A stretch of 35,556 nt of DNA, taken from positions 118,234 through 153,789 of the forward strand of contig DCFC01000036.1 in NCBI GenBank assembly GCA_002314325.1, read 5' to 3'. Shown one piece after another: positions 7,742 through 16,315 of the stretch; within the stretch, counting starts at the first letter, position 1, and each line of letters starts with the position of its first letter. The notes beneath the pieces were generated by a model. It saw only the letters and a list, made by a program, of their open reading frames with translations, ran no database searches and was not told the DNA's origin. The DNA comes from Megamonas hypermegale. Lineage in GTDB: Bacteria > Bacillota > Negativicutes > Selenomonadales > Selenomonadaceae. The translations under genes and the position numbers were made by a program.

Positions 7742-8498
7742 ACAACTGGATTTTTTAATCCGCGAATTAATGCCCGATATAAATATTCCCGCAAATACGG
7801 CGGCAAAATGGCGTCTGTTTCGTTCGCTTGTCAATATGCGTCCGGCGGGAAGTGTCAGCGAAAAATTTTTGCAGGTGCAGGATGATTTTCTACAAAACGA
7901 GATAAAATCAAAAGGCGTTACCGATACAGACGATTTAAAACCACTGAACGGTAAACTCTGTCTTTGGCAGGGCGATATCACGACGCTGAAAATCGACGCT
8001 ATCGTCAACGCCGCCAACAGTCAGCTGACGGGCTGCTACTATCCCTGCCACGGCTGTATCGACAATGCCATCCATACATTCGCCGGTGTGCAGCTGCGCA
8101 ATAAATGCGCCGAAATAATGCAAAAGCAAGGCTTTCCCGAACCGACAGGACAGGCAAAGATAACACCTGCCTACAACTTGCCGAGCAGATATATATTGCA
8201 CACGGTAGGACCGATTATCCGCGGAAAACTGACCGCGCACGACTGTGAAATGCTTGCTTCCTGCTACCGTTCCTGCCTGGAATTGGCAAACGCATACGGA
8301 CTGCAAAGAATTGCTTTCTGTTGTATTTCCACCGGTGAATTTCATTTTCCCCGCCGCCAAGCAGCCGAGATAGCCGTAAAAACGGTACAGGATTTTCTTT
8401 TCCAGTCAGTATCTGTGCAAAAAGTTGTTTTCAACGTATTTACTGATGAAGATAGAAAGATTTATGAAAAAATAATATCAATGTACGATAAACGATAA
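7728..8498 (+). CDS. Zn-dependent macrodomain, protein-ADP-ribose hydrolase
   Basis: The 256-residue protein has a helical N-terminal region (1-74) and a macrodomain (about 75-253). It contains GDITTLKIDAIVNAAN (82-97), the zinc-binding loop GCYYPCHGCIDN with likely ligands Cys103, His108 and Cys110, and the ribose-binding STGEFHFP (201-208). This is the Zn-Macro class, which removes the ADP-ribose added by SirTM-type sirtuins; genes of the two classes commonly occur side by side. The start ATG 7728 overlaps the sirtuin end, implying translational coupling; GTG 7719 is less likely. Together with the sirtuin it forms a complete write/erase pair. The protein target here is unknown. Confidence 0.92.
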   Translation: MTQAEQLDFLIRELMPDINIPANTAAKWRLFRSLVNMRPAGSVSEKFLQVQDDFLQNEIKSKGVTDTDDLKPLNGKLCLWQGDITTLKIDAIVNAANSQLTGCYYPCHGCIDNAIHTFAGVQLRNKCAEIMQKQGFPEPTGQAKITPAYNLPSRYILHTVGPIIRGKLTAHDCEMLASCYRSCLELANAYGLQRIAFCCISTGEFHFPRRQAAEIAVKTVQDFLFQSVSVQKVVFNVFTDEDRKIYEKIISMYDKR

Positions 8499-8535
8499 TA
8501 TAATAGTATTATACTAATAAAAGAAGGTGTATTTT

Positions 8536-8918
8536 ATGGGGACTACTATACAAGAAATTAATTCCGTAGTAAATCGATATATCCATGCTATTCATACACA
8601 AAATGAAGCTGAATTCAAATCACTTTGGTGTGGTGCAGATACAGATACGATGATTTCTGTTACGAATGTTTATCAAGGCATAGAAAAAATATATACGGAT
8701 TTTATCATCGGCGCTATTCAAAAAGCCTATACCGATATTAAACTGATTGCCGATGAACCGCCTGAAATTCATCTGCTGGACAATCAGACGGTAAATATCA
8801 CACGGAATGTATCAAACGTGAAGACGGCAGTACATTCGGTATCAGCGGCATGGAAACGCAGGTCATGAAATGTATTGACGGACAGTGGAAACTTTGCCAT
8901 ATTCATTATTCCATGTAA
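8536..8918 (+). pseudogene. SnoaL/NTF2-like protein, frameshifted
   Basis: ATG 8536 has GAAGGTG just upstream. The first frame encodes an NTF2-like N-terminal part (helix with RYIHAIHTQNEAEFKSLW, then a cone-fold strand region) up to about 8790. From about 8796 the family-like continuation is in another frame: YHTECIKREDGSTFGISGME, ending CIDGQWKLCHIHYSM with TAA at 8916-8918. Adding one base near 8791-8796 would restore a roughly 127-residue SnoaL-like protein. As written, translation ends at 8866-8868 with a missense tail. SnoaL/DUF4440 proteins bind or convert small hydrophobic molecules; no specific function can be assigned. It is the last gene of the operon, 37 bp after the macrodomain gene. 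Confidence 0.75.
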
Positions 8919-8936
8919 TTTGTATTTTATATCCGT

Positions 8937-8978
8937 AAAAAAGCAGACAATCCATAAAAATAGGTTGCCTGCTTTTTT
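8937..8978 (+). terminator. Terminator of the HxlR-linked operon
   Basis: A-rich sequence, GCAG/CTGC and CAA/TTG stems with one mismatch and one bulge, an AT loop, then TTTTTT. It lies about 20 bp after the SnoaL stop and marks the end of the transcription unit begun at 5305. Confidence 0.8.
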
Positions 8979-9033
8979 ATTTTATGATTTTTCGATAAAA
9001 CCGCCAATTATATCACTAACAAAAAATTTATTT

Positions 9034-11037
9034 CTATCTATTGAACAGTCGTTCCAATATGCTTTGTTCTTTAAAGTTTATACCGAAGAAACTTACAGCA
9101 CTATCAAGGCGCATGATGATTTTGTCGCCGACGACATCTGCTTCGAGTTCCGGCGGCAGCGATTCGACGATTTTCATCGGTGTCATCTTGCCGACGGATG
9201 AGGAGCTTTTATCCTCGAAAATGAGCTGATTGTTTTTGCGGTTGATGGCGAAGAAATCGCGGTTTAAGCGGTACTGACGCTGGAAGAATTTTATCATGAT
9301 TTCGTTTACAGCCTTGCTGTCGAAATAATCCTGCATAGTCAAAGGACGCATGTACGGCGGAATATCCAGTTTGCAGTCTTTAAAGATGGATATAATTACT
9401 TCCGAGCTGATATTATACAAATCGGTCGTACTGGAGCCAATATCGGTGATTTCACTCAGATAGCGGTTGATATGCGGTATAATGCGGCGCAGATATTCGC
9501 TGTAGAGGTCGTTGCGCATTTTCTGAATTAATGTCGAGCACGGGCTTTTGCGCTGGCGGGTGAATTCATTGTTCCAGCTGGCATTTACATGAAAGACGAC
9601 CATACGCTTGGTGAGTTCATTTTTCAAGCTATTTAAATCCTTGTTGGCCGTCAGAAGCATTGCCGGATAATAATTCAGATTTTCCGGCTTGTTTTCGCGG
9701 ATAACGCGCTCTTCCTGTTTGATGATATTGCCGCTGTTGTTGGTGAACTGCGTCTGCGTAATATCGTCGATTAAAATCGGCAGTCCCTTTATGTCGGACA
9801 ACAGCGCATCGACGCGCGTCTTAGTGAAGTTACTCTGTCCGAATGCCTTGTACAAAGAAGAATCCGTCATCATCTTTATCAGCAGTGAAGCGTAGATTGT
9901 CTTACCAGCATTGGATTGACCGCACAGCAGAGCCACTATCGGATAAGTGAACACTTCGTCCGTAACGGTGGCTTCGCGGATAGTAGTGCGGATACGGGCG
10001 AGAAACGGCGAGAGGAAGCACCACGACATCAGCTTGAAATATTCAAATTTGAGCGGCGCGACATTTTTGGCAGGAACGGCAGTATTGAAGCCTTCCATAT
10101 ATTCCAGATACGTCTGCGCATCGCGTTTGACATCGTCGCGGTACGGCCGCAGATTGTATTCACGGTCGTTATAAAAAGCACGCTCTTTTTCCGGTTCGAT
10201 GACGAGCTGCGGCATGAATTTTTCAAATTTGGCACGGCGCGCCGCCATGTTGTCGAGCGTTTTCGTCTTAATGGAATTGATTTTGTCCGGCGTTATCTGC
10301 GACTGTCCTTTGCGGTCGGGCTTCGGCAGTTCGACAAAATCCTTTGCCAGCCGTTCGATATCGGCAATGTATTCCGTCATTTTCACGATAGTGGATTTCG
10401 GCACGGACTGATAAATATGTTCGCTATTTGCCTGCGCTTTATGCAGTATCGGCAGATTTTCCAAAATCTGCTTGTCTTCAAACGTTATCTGCGCCGCCGT
10501 TTTGTCCAGAATATAACTGTGTTCATTTTTGAACTGCTCGAATAAATTAATGTAATACGTATAGGCGGCTTCGTCGTCAAAACAGATGATGGACGCATTT
10601 TTGTCGCAGTTGGACGGCAGCTGGTCGAGATTGGACGAACCGATAATTACACGCGTTCTGCCTTCACCATTTTTCATACAGAACAGTTTTTCCGGATAAA
10701 GCGGTGCATCGGCAAGAAAAATTTTCAGACTATCGTCATTTATGCGCTGCGCCAGTTGTTTGTACTGCTCGCTCTTATAAAGCTCGCACAACGTTTCCTT
10801 CTGCATGGCAAAAGTCGTATCGAGCCGCGTCGGCACAATAGCGGGATTGCCGAAGATTATTTCCGCTTTGGTGAAAAACGGTATGATTTCCGTCAAAAAA
10901 TCGAGATTGCTGACAAAATTGACAGCATATAATTCATCATAACCTTCAAACAGGTCTAAGTAGGACAGATTGTCGGGAGCACTGAAATTCGCCATTACAA
11001 CATTTACCGTATGCTGCTTTGTTTTGCGGTGTGCCAT
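9034..11037 (-). CDS. PLD-fold domain fused to P-loop (SF3-like) ATPase
   Basis: I do not recognise a named family for the whole 667-residue protein. The N-terminal part (about 20-175) resembles a phospholipase D/nuclease lobe ending in VIIGSSNLDQ (130-139). The HxK-x4-D part of the HKD motif reads Cys120-Met-Lys122 with no Asp at the expected place, so catalysis is doubtful. After a linker (180-320) comes an ATPase with Walker A GQSNAGKT (373-380), Walker B ILIDD (421-425), LLTANKDL (461-468) resembling SF3 motif C, and KRMVVFHV (477-484). The architecture suggests a DNA-directed motor or sensor in a defence or mobile-element setting. AGGAGG lies 8 bp before the ATG. It is divergent from the GmrSD-like gene; no helper gene adjoins its 3' end. 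Confidence 0.72.
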   Translation of the reverse strand: MAHRKTKQHTVNVVMANFSAPDNLSYLDLFEGYDELYAVNFVSNLDFLTEIIPFFTKAEIIFGNPAIVPTRLDTTFAMQKETLCELYKSEQYKQLAQRINDDSLKIFLADAPLYPEKLFCMKNGEGRTRVIIGSSNLDQLPSNCDKNASIICFDDEAAYTYYINLFEQFKNEHSYILDKTAAQITFEDKQILENLPILHKAQANSEHIYQSVPKSTIVKMTEYIADIERLAKDFVELPKPDRKGQSQITPDKINSIKTKTLDNMAARRAKFEKFMPQLVIEPEKERAFYNDREYNLRPYRDDVKRDAQTYLEYMEGFNTAVPAKNVAPLKFEYFKLMSWCFLSPFLARIRTTIREATVTDEVFTYPIVALLCGQSNAGKTIYASLLIKMMTDSSLYKAFGQSNFTKTRVDALLSDIKGLPILIDDITQTQFTNNSGNIIKQEERVIRENKPENLNYYPAMLLTANKDLNSLKNELTKRMVVFHVNASWNNEFTRQRKSPCSTLIQKMRNDLYSEYLRRIIPHINRYLSEITDIGSSTTDLYNISSEVIISIFKDCKLDIPPYMRPLTMQDYFDSKAVNEIMIKFFQRQYRLNRDFFAINRKNNQLIFEDKSSSSVGKMTPMKIVESLPPELEADVVGDKIIMRLDSAVSFFGINFKEQSILERLFNR

Positions 11038-11081
11038 GAAAAAACCTCCTCATTTTTTATCTATAATATACAAATAAACCC

Positions 11082-11205
11082 GTTGTGCTAGTAAAACATT
11101 GAGCCTGTAGCCCAGTAGTATAATAGTTTATATCCGCTGCCTGTTGGCACTTAACCTCACTAAATCTAAACTATTATACTACTTTGAGAAATCAACCAGC
11201 TCAAC
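11082..11205 (+). repeat. Structured intergenic repeat, copy 1 (full length)
   Basis: The outer arms GTTGTGCTAGT (11082-11092) and ACCAGCTCAAC (11195-11205) pair imperfectly. An inner perfect 17-bp stem is formed by AGTAGTATAATAGTTTA (11114-11130) and its complement (11167-11183), around a 36-nt loop. The whole is about 90% identical by eye to copy 2 (28799-28921), including the loop, and shares its ends with the short copy 3 (25968-26032). It sits between the two divergent defence-like genes. No open reading frame and no clear target-site duplication were seen. Confidence 0.85.
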
Positions 11206-11228
11206 AGGTACAAATAATTTCGCTGATA

Positions 11229-11254
11229 ATAAAAAAACCTTACAAAATAAGGCT
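11229..11254 (-). terminator. Weak terminator-like hairpin on the minus strand
   Basis: CCTTA (11238-11242) and TAAGG (11248-11252) form a 5-bp stem which on the minus strand is followed by seven Ts. It would stop transcription entering the PLD-ATPase leader from the right. The stem is short, so this is tentative. With copy 1 of the repeat and the promoter at 11322-11330, it accounts for the 328-bp gap between the two divergent genes. Confidence 0.35.
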
Positions 11255-11297
11255 TCAAACGATATTATTTTAACATAACGGCGCTTAAAATACAAAG

Positions 11298-11352
11298 AGC
11301 GGTATAAACGGCACCGATTTTTGCTATAATAGAAACAAAGCGATATAAACGG
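11298..11352 (+). promoter_or_regulatory. Extended -10 promoter between direct repeats
   Basis: An extended -10 TGCTATAAT (11322-11330) precedes the GmrSD-like gene; no good -35 is seen. It is bracketed by a 14-bp direct repeat with one mismatch, AGCGGTATAAACGG (11298-11311) and AGCGATATAAACGG (11339-11352), 41 bp apart (about four helical turns). The second copy overlaps the ribosome site region. This looks like a paired operator, possibly for autoregulation; the binding protein is unknown. Confidence 0.55.
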
Positions 11353-11365
11353 GGAGATGAGTAAT

Positions 11366-13057
11366 TTGAAAGCCGGAGAAGCTACATTGCAGAAACTATT
11401 GAACACGTCGCGCCAATTCATCGTGCCGATTTTTCAGCGCAATTTCAGCTGGGAGAAAAAACAGTTTCAGCAGCTCTGGGAGGATATCAGGCGGGCAGGC
11501 AGTTTTTCGCAGAAACGGACGCATTTTATCGGCTCGATTGTATATATAGACATGGGCACACCGGCGGGACGGCCGCAGCAGCTGATGCTCATTGACGGAC
11601 AGCAGCGGCTCACAACGCTGTCGCTGATTATCTGCGCCTTGCGGCGGTACGTTGCGGCAAATAAAACCGCCACCGCACTGATAAAAGAACAAAAATTAAA
11701 TAATCAATTTCTCTTTAACAGCGACGAAACGGGAAATGACCGCTATAAACTATTGCTCGGCGCGCAGGACAGAGAAACGTATATAAAAATTCTGGAGCAG
11801 ACGGAATTTACGCTCACCGCGCCGTCCATACGGATAATGGAATGTTACGATTATTTTTACCGGCAGATAGAAAAATGCGCCGATAATCTCGATGAAATCT
11901 ATCTCGGCATACTGCACCTGAGTCTGGTGGCAATAGCGCTGGATAAGGACAAGGATAATCCGCAACTTATTTTTGAAAGCATGAATTCCACCGGCAAGGA
12001 TTTATCGCAGTCGGATTTACTGCGCAATTATCTATTGATGGATTTGGCGGCGAAAGAGCAGAGCCGCCTGTATACGACGTACTGGAAACCGATGGAGGAA
12101 GCCTTCGGGCAGTATGCCTATCCGGAAAAATTCGATTATTTCATCCGCGACTTTCTGACGGTAAAATACGGCGGTGCGCGTATCTGCAAAGTCAACGACG
12201 TATATGAACAGTTCAAGCGGTATTATGTCGAACGGAATTTGACGAAGGAAGCCGTGCTGAAGGAGATTTTCATTTACGCCCGCTATTACGCCGCCATCGA
12301 ATTACAACAGGAAACGGATAAGGAACTTGTATCCTACTGGAAACAGGTGCGCACGATTGACTGCCACGTGGCGTATCCTTTCTTTCTTCAGCTGTATCAC
12401 GATTACAAATGCGGCGTTTTGACCAAAAACGATTTTATCCTGATTATAAAAACGACTATCAGCTATATTGTACGGCGCGCCATCTGCGAAATGCCGACAA
12501 ATTCGCTGAACAAAACATTTGCCGTTTTCTACAATAAAATAGATAAAGCGAATTATGCAGGCAGTGTGCTGAAAGAATATATTCTCAAGACGGCATACAG
12601 GGCTTTTCCGACAGATTACGCAGTGCGGGAAAAATTGCAGACGAAAGATATCTACCATTTCCGGCTGAAAAACTACCTGTTGGAAATGCTGGAAAATTAT
12701 TATCACAAAGAACCGATTGATATCATAAAGGACAATTACACAATAGAGCACATCATGCCGCAGTCGCCGGAGCTCAATGATGACTGGCGCGCCATGCTCG
12801 GTGAAAACTGGCGCGAAGTGCAGAAAATCTATCTGCATACACTCGGTAATCTTACACTTACCGGCTACAACAGTGAGATGGGCAACAAGTCCTTTACTGA
12901 AAAATTAAACGATATAAACGGCTTTAAGCACAGCCATTTGCAGTTAAATCAGTTCATAGCTTCGTGTGAAGTCTGGAACAAACAGACCATACGCCGCCGC
13001 ACGAATTTGCTGACCGATTTAATCCTGCAAATTTGGCCGTATCCTGCTTTTAAATAG
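11366..13057 (+). CDS. DUF262-DUF1524 (GmrSD-type) restriction-like protein
   Basis: This is a single-chain GmrS/GmrD-like protein of 563 residues. The N-terminal DUF262 ParB-like NTPase/nuclease domain has FIVPIFQRNFSW (residues 18-29) and the diagnostic DGQQRLTTL (77-85). The C-terminal DUF1524 His-Me finger (HNH-like) domain has IEHIMP (460-465), GNLTLTGYNSEMGNKSF (494-510) with the expected Asn and Lys residues. GmrSD-type enzymes are type IV modification-dependent restriction systems against phages with modified DNA (known for characterised members). TTG 11366 is preferred as start because GGGGAG (11351-11356) is 9 bp upstream; the ATG at 11357 lies directly against that site. The terminator is at 13067-13110. 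Confidence 0.9.
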   Translation: MKAGEATLQKLLNTSRQFIVPIFQRNFSWEKKQFQQLWEDIRRAGSFSQKRTHFIGSIVYIDMGTPAGRPQQLMLIDGQQRLTTLSLIICALRRYVAANKTATALIKEQKLNNQFLFNSDETGNDRYKLLLGAQDRETYIKILEQTEFTLTAPSIRIMECYDYFYRQIEKCADNLDEIYLGILHLSLVAIALDKDKDNPQLIFESMNSTGKDLSQSDLLRNYLLMDLAAKEQSRLYTTYWKPMEEAFGQYAYPEKFDYFIRDFLTVKYGGARICKVNDVYEQFKRYYVERNLTKEAVLKEIFIYARYYAAIELQQETDKELVSYWKQVRTIDCHVAYPFFLQLYHDYKCGVLTKNDFILIIKTTISYIVRRAICEMPTNSLNKTFAVFYNKIDKANYAGSVLKEYILKTAYRAFPTDYAVREKLQTKDIYHFRLKNYLLEMLENYYHKEPIDIIKDNYTIEHIMPQSPELNDDWRAMLGENWREVQKIYLHTLGNLTLTGYNSEMGNKSFTEKLNDINGFKHSHLQLNQFIASCEVWNKQTIRRRTNLLTDLILQIWPYPAFK

Positions 13058-13066
13058 CGCTAAATA

Positions 13067-13110
13067 AAAAAGAACAGATTGAACGTTAATAAACGCAATC
13101 TGTTCTTTTT
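13067..13110. terminator. Bidirectional terminator between GmrSD-like gene and dnaJ
   Basis: A perfect 15-bp stem, AAAAAGAACAGATTG (13067-13081) with CAATCTGTTCTTTTT (13096-13110), has a 14-nt loop. Both strands end in a T-run, and the convergent stops lie 10 bp and 2 bp away. Confidence 0.92.
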
Positions 13111-13111
13111 G

Positions 13112-14275
13112 TTATTTAAATAGATTTTTCAATGTCTTAAAGAAGCTTTCCTGTTCCGGATTGGCTTTGTCGTTTTTAATGCCGGCAAATTCGCGGAGCA
13201 GTTCCTTCTGTTTATCCGTCAGTTTCTGCGGTGTCAGAACCTTAATGCGAACATGCTGATCGCCGCGTCCCGTACTTCTGAGATACGGTATGCCTTTGCC
13301 ACGAAGACGCATAACGGTGCCGGACTGAATTCCTTCTGGAATTTTCATTTCCACTTTGCCGTCGAGCGTCGGCACTTCGATAGTATCGCCGAGCGCCGCC
13401 TGCACGAATGTAATCGGCACTTCGCAAATAACTTCACTGCCTTCGCGCTGGAAGAATTTATGCGGTTTTACCGTGATGTATACGTACAGGTCACCTGTTG
13501 AACCGCCACGAACGCCTGCATCGCCTTCGCCCGCTACGCGGATACGGTTGCCGCTGTCCACGCCTGCCGGAATTTTAACTTCCACTTTGGAGCGGACGGA
13601 TTTAACGCCCTTGCCGCCGCAGGTCTTACACGGCGTTTTGATAACCTGTCCCGTGCCACCGCAGCGCGAACATGGATGCTGGTTGACCATACGGCCGAAC
13701 GGCGTATTCTGCACCGACTGCACCGTACCTGTGCCGTGGCAGTCAGGACACGTTTCCGGATGCGTACCGGCTGCCGCGCCCGTACCGTGGCAGTCAGGAC
13801 ATTCCTTCGTCCGCGGTATATTGAGCGTAGCCGTTTTGCCGAAAGCCGCTTCCTCAAATGTAATCGTCAGATTATAGCGAAGGTCGGCACCGCGTTCCGG
13901 TCCGCGTCTGCGTGCACCGCCGCTGCGAGGGCCTCCGCCGTTACCGAAGAACATATCGAAAATATCGCCGAAACCGTCAAAGCCGCCGCCTTGACTAAAT
14001 CCGCCAAAGCCCCCGAAACCGCCGGCTCCCGCTCCTGCCGTCTGGTCAAACGCCGCATGACCGAACTGGTCGTACTGCGCTTTCTTTTTCGGGTCGGACA
14101 ATACGCTGTAAGCCTCATTTACTTCCTTCATCTTTTCTTCGGCTTCTTTCGGATTGTCGCGGTTGCGGTCCGGGTGGTATTTCAGCACCATTTTACGGAA
14201 TGCTTTCTTTATTTCTGCTTCCGAAGCATTTTTATCAACGCCCAGAACTTCATAATAATCGCGTTTTGTACTCAC
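13112..14275 (-). CDS. dnaJ: Chaperone protein DnaJ
   Basis: DnaJ is the Hsp40 co-chaperone that delivers unfolded substrates to DnaK and stimulates its ATPase. The 387 residues show the J domain with HPD (34-36), a Gly/Phe-rich linker (about 75-120), and the zinc domain with four CxxCxGxG repeats (CPDCHGTG twice, [16 protein letters not shown]), followed by the two C-terminal substrate-binding beta domains. This is a full type I DnaJ. The start is GTG at 14273-14275, with AGGTGG about 7 bp upstream. It is the last gene of the CIRCE-controlled hrcA-grpE-dnaK-dnaJ unit and is separated from dnaK by a palindrome. Confidence 0.98.
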   Translation of the reverse strand: MSTKRDYYEVLGVDKNASEAEIKKAFRKMVLKYHPDRNRDNPKEAEEKMKEVNEAYSVLSDPKKKAQYDQFGHAAFDQTAGAGAGGFGGFGGFSQGGGFDGFGDIFDMFFGNGGGPRSGGARRRGPERGADLRYNLTITFEEAAFGKTATLNIPRTKECPDCHGTGAAAGTHPETCPDCHGTGTVQSVQNTPFGRMVNQHPCSRCGGTGQVIKTPCKTCGGKGVKSVRSKVEVKIPAGVDSGNRIRVAGEGDAGVRGGSTGDLYVYITVKPHKFFQREGSEVICEVPITFVQAALGDTIEVPTLDGKVEMKIPEGIQSGTVMRLRGKGIPYLRSTGRGDQHVRIKVLTPQKLTDKQKELLREFAGIKNDKANPEQESFFKTLKNLFK

Positions 14276-14319
14276 TTTGCACCACCTGAATTTAATAACG
14301 AAAATTTATGCTTAATTGA

Positions 14320-14355
14320 CATAACTCCAGCTAAGAAGAGTTAACTGGAGTTATG
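14320..14355. repeat. 11-bp perfect palindrome between dnaK and dnaJ
   Basis: CATAACTCCAG (14320-14330) is complemented exactly by 14345-14355 around a 14-nt loop. No T-run follows on the minus strand, so it is not a classical terminator. In a dnaK-dnaJ mRNA it could be a processing or stability hairpin that sets a higher DnaK than DnaJ level. Its arms and TTAAC junction faintly recall the ends of the repeat family at 25968-26032. Confidence 0.7.
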
Positions 14356-14374
14356 CAAAACGAATTTCTTTAAA

Positions 14375-16237
14375 TTATTTATCTGTTACGTCTTTGAATT
14401 CAGCATCGACAGTATTGTCATCTTTCGGCTGGCTCTGCTGCTGAGTCTGAGCGCCTGCACCGGCATTTGCGCCGCCTGCCTGCTGCTGTGCCTGTTGAGC
14501 CTGCTGATAAGCTGCCGCACTCATTTCGTACAACGGTTTCTGCAATTCTTCCATAGCTTTTTTGATTGCTTCTGTATCATTGCCTTTGAGTGCCGTTTTT
14601 ACGCCTTCGATAGCTTCTTTAACTTTAGCTACAGTGCCAGCGTCAGCTTTATCGCCTAAGTCTTTGATTGTTTTTTCTGCCTGGAATACCATAGAGTCGG
14701 CATTATTTCTCGTTTCTACGGCTTCTTTACGTTTTTTATCTTCAGCTTCATGAGCCTGAGCTTCTTTAACCATGCGGTCGATATCTTCTTTGCTCATACC
14801 GCTGTCGGATTTAATCGTGATATTCTGTTCTTTGCCTGTACCGAGGTCTTTAGCGGATACATGAACGATACCGTTGGAGTCGATATCGAATGTAACCTGA
14901 ATCTGCGGAACTCCTCTTGGAGCCGGCGGAATATCAGTAAGTTCGAACGTACCGAGCAGTTTGTTGTCGGCAGCCATTTCACGTTCGCCCTGGAATACGC
15001 GGATAGTAACGGCCGGCTGATTGTCTGCCGCTGTGGAGAATACCTGGCTCTTAGACGTAGGAATTGCCGTATTTCTTTCAATCATGCGCGTGCAGATACC
15101 GCCGAGCGTTTCGATACCGAGGGAAAGCGGCGTTACATCGAGCAGAACGATGTTTTTATCGTTGAGTTCACCAGATAAGATACCAGCCTGAATAGCTGCA
15201 CCTACTGCAACGCATTCATCAGGATTTACGCCGTGGCTCGGTTCTTTGCCGAAATATTTTCTGATAGCTTCCTGAACGGCCGGAATACGGGAAGAACCGC
15301 CGACAAGGATGATTTTATCAATTTCAGAAGTGGAAAGACCGGCATCCGCCATTGCTTTGCGAGTCGGTTCAACCGTTGCTTCAACAAGGTCGGAAGTGAG
15401 TTCGTCGAATTTAGCGCGTGTAAGCGTTAAGTCGAGATGTTTCGGGCCTGTTGCATCGGCTGTGATGAACGGCAGATTGATATTAGTGGAAGTCATGCTG
15501 GAAAGTTCGATTTTTGCTTTTTCAGCCGCTTCTTTCAAGCGCTGAGCAGCCATTTTATCCTGGGACAGGTCAATACCGTTGGATTTTTTGAATTCTTCCA
15601 CCATCCAGTGCATAACGGCGTTATCGAAGTCGTCGCCGCCCAGATGAGTGTTACCGTTTGTAGCAACAACCTGGAACATACCGTCGTCAAGATTTAAGAT
15701 GGAAACATCGAATGTACCGCCGCCAAGGTCGAATACGAGGATTGTACCGTTTTCGCCTTTGTCAAGGCCATAAGCCAGAGCTGCTGCCGTCGGTTCGTTT
15801 ACGATACGCAGAACATCGAGACCGGCAATTTTACCGGCGTCTTTTGTAGCCTGACGCTGGCTGTCGTTGAAGTAAGCCGGAACAGTGATAACTGCCTGAG
15901 TTACCGTTTCGCCGAGATATTTTTCAGCATCGCCTTTCAATTTCTGCAAAATCATAGCGGAAATTTCCGGCGGAGTATAGGATTTACCATCAATATTTAC
16001 TTTATAATCAACTTCGCCCATATGGCGTTTAATTGAAGCAATTGTTCTGTCTGGGTTGGAAACAGCCTGACGTTTTGCCAGCTGACCGATAAGGCGTTCG
16101 CCGTCTTTTGTAAAGCCTACAACGGACGGAGTAAGTCTGCTGCCTTCCGGATTTGTGATAACTGTAGGTTCGCCGCCTTCCATAACAGCTACTACAGAGT
16201 TAGTAGTACCTAAGTCAATACCAATTACTTTGGACAT
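14375..16237 (-). CDS. dnaK: Chaperone protein DnaK (Hsp70)
   Basis: This ATP-dependent Hsp70 has 620 residues, the normal length for firmicutes. The nucleotide-binding domain starts with GIDLGTTNS (5-13) and contains the phosphate-2 motif [11 protein letters not shown] and the adenosine motif [10 protein letters not shown]. The interdomain linker is the [15 protein letters not shown] segment (here [12 protein letters not shown]), followed by the substrate-binding beta domain and the helical lid. The tail is Gln/Ala-rich and ends [10 protein letters not shown]. It lacks the extra segment typical of proteobacterial DnaK, consistent with a Gram-positive-type lineage. AGGAGG lies about 8 bp before ATG. 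It lies in order after grpE on the minus strand and is controlled by CIRCE at 18001. Confidence 0.99.
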   Translation of the reverse strand: MSKVIGIDLGTTNSVVAVMEGGEPTVITNPEGSRLTPSVVGFTKDGERLIGQLAKRQAVSNPDRTIASIKRHMGEVDYKVNIDGKSYTPPEISAMILQKLKGDAEKYLGETVTQAVITVPAYFNDSQRQATKDAGKIAGLDVLRIVNEPTAAALAYGLDKGENGTILVFDLGGGTFDVSILNLDDGMFQVVATNGNTHLGGDDFDNAVMHWMVEEFKKSNGIDLSQDKMAAQRLKEAAEKAKIELSSMTSTNINLPFITADATGPKHLDLTLTRAKFDELTSDLVEATVEPTRKAMADAGLSTSEIDKIILVGGSSRIPAVQEAIRKYFGKEPSHGVNPDECVAVGAAIQAGILSGELNDKNIVLLDVTPLSLGIETLGGICTRMIERNTAIPTSKSQVFSTAADNQPAVTIRVFQGEREMAADNKLLGTFELTDIPPAPRGVPQIQVTFDIDSNGIVHVSAKDLGTGKEQNITIKSDSGMSKEDIDRMVKEAQAHEAEDKKRKEAVETRNNADSMVFQAEKTIKDLGDKADAGTVAKVKEAIEGVKTALKGNDTEAIKKAMEELQKPLYEMSAAAYQQAQQAQQQAGGANAGAGAQTQQQSQPKDDNTVDAEFKDVTDK

Positions 16238-16315
16238 TTTAAAATTCCTCCTAAAAACATCTATATATAAATATAAGTGTTATCTGAAACTAATATATTT
16301 CAACCAACCGGTTTA

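Noticed and set aside
13676..14344. 222-residue plus-strand open frame opposite dnaJ
   Set aside because: Antisense shadow of the GC-richer G/F and zinc-finger region of dnaJ; low-complexity composition with no recognisable domain.
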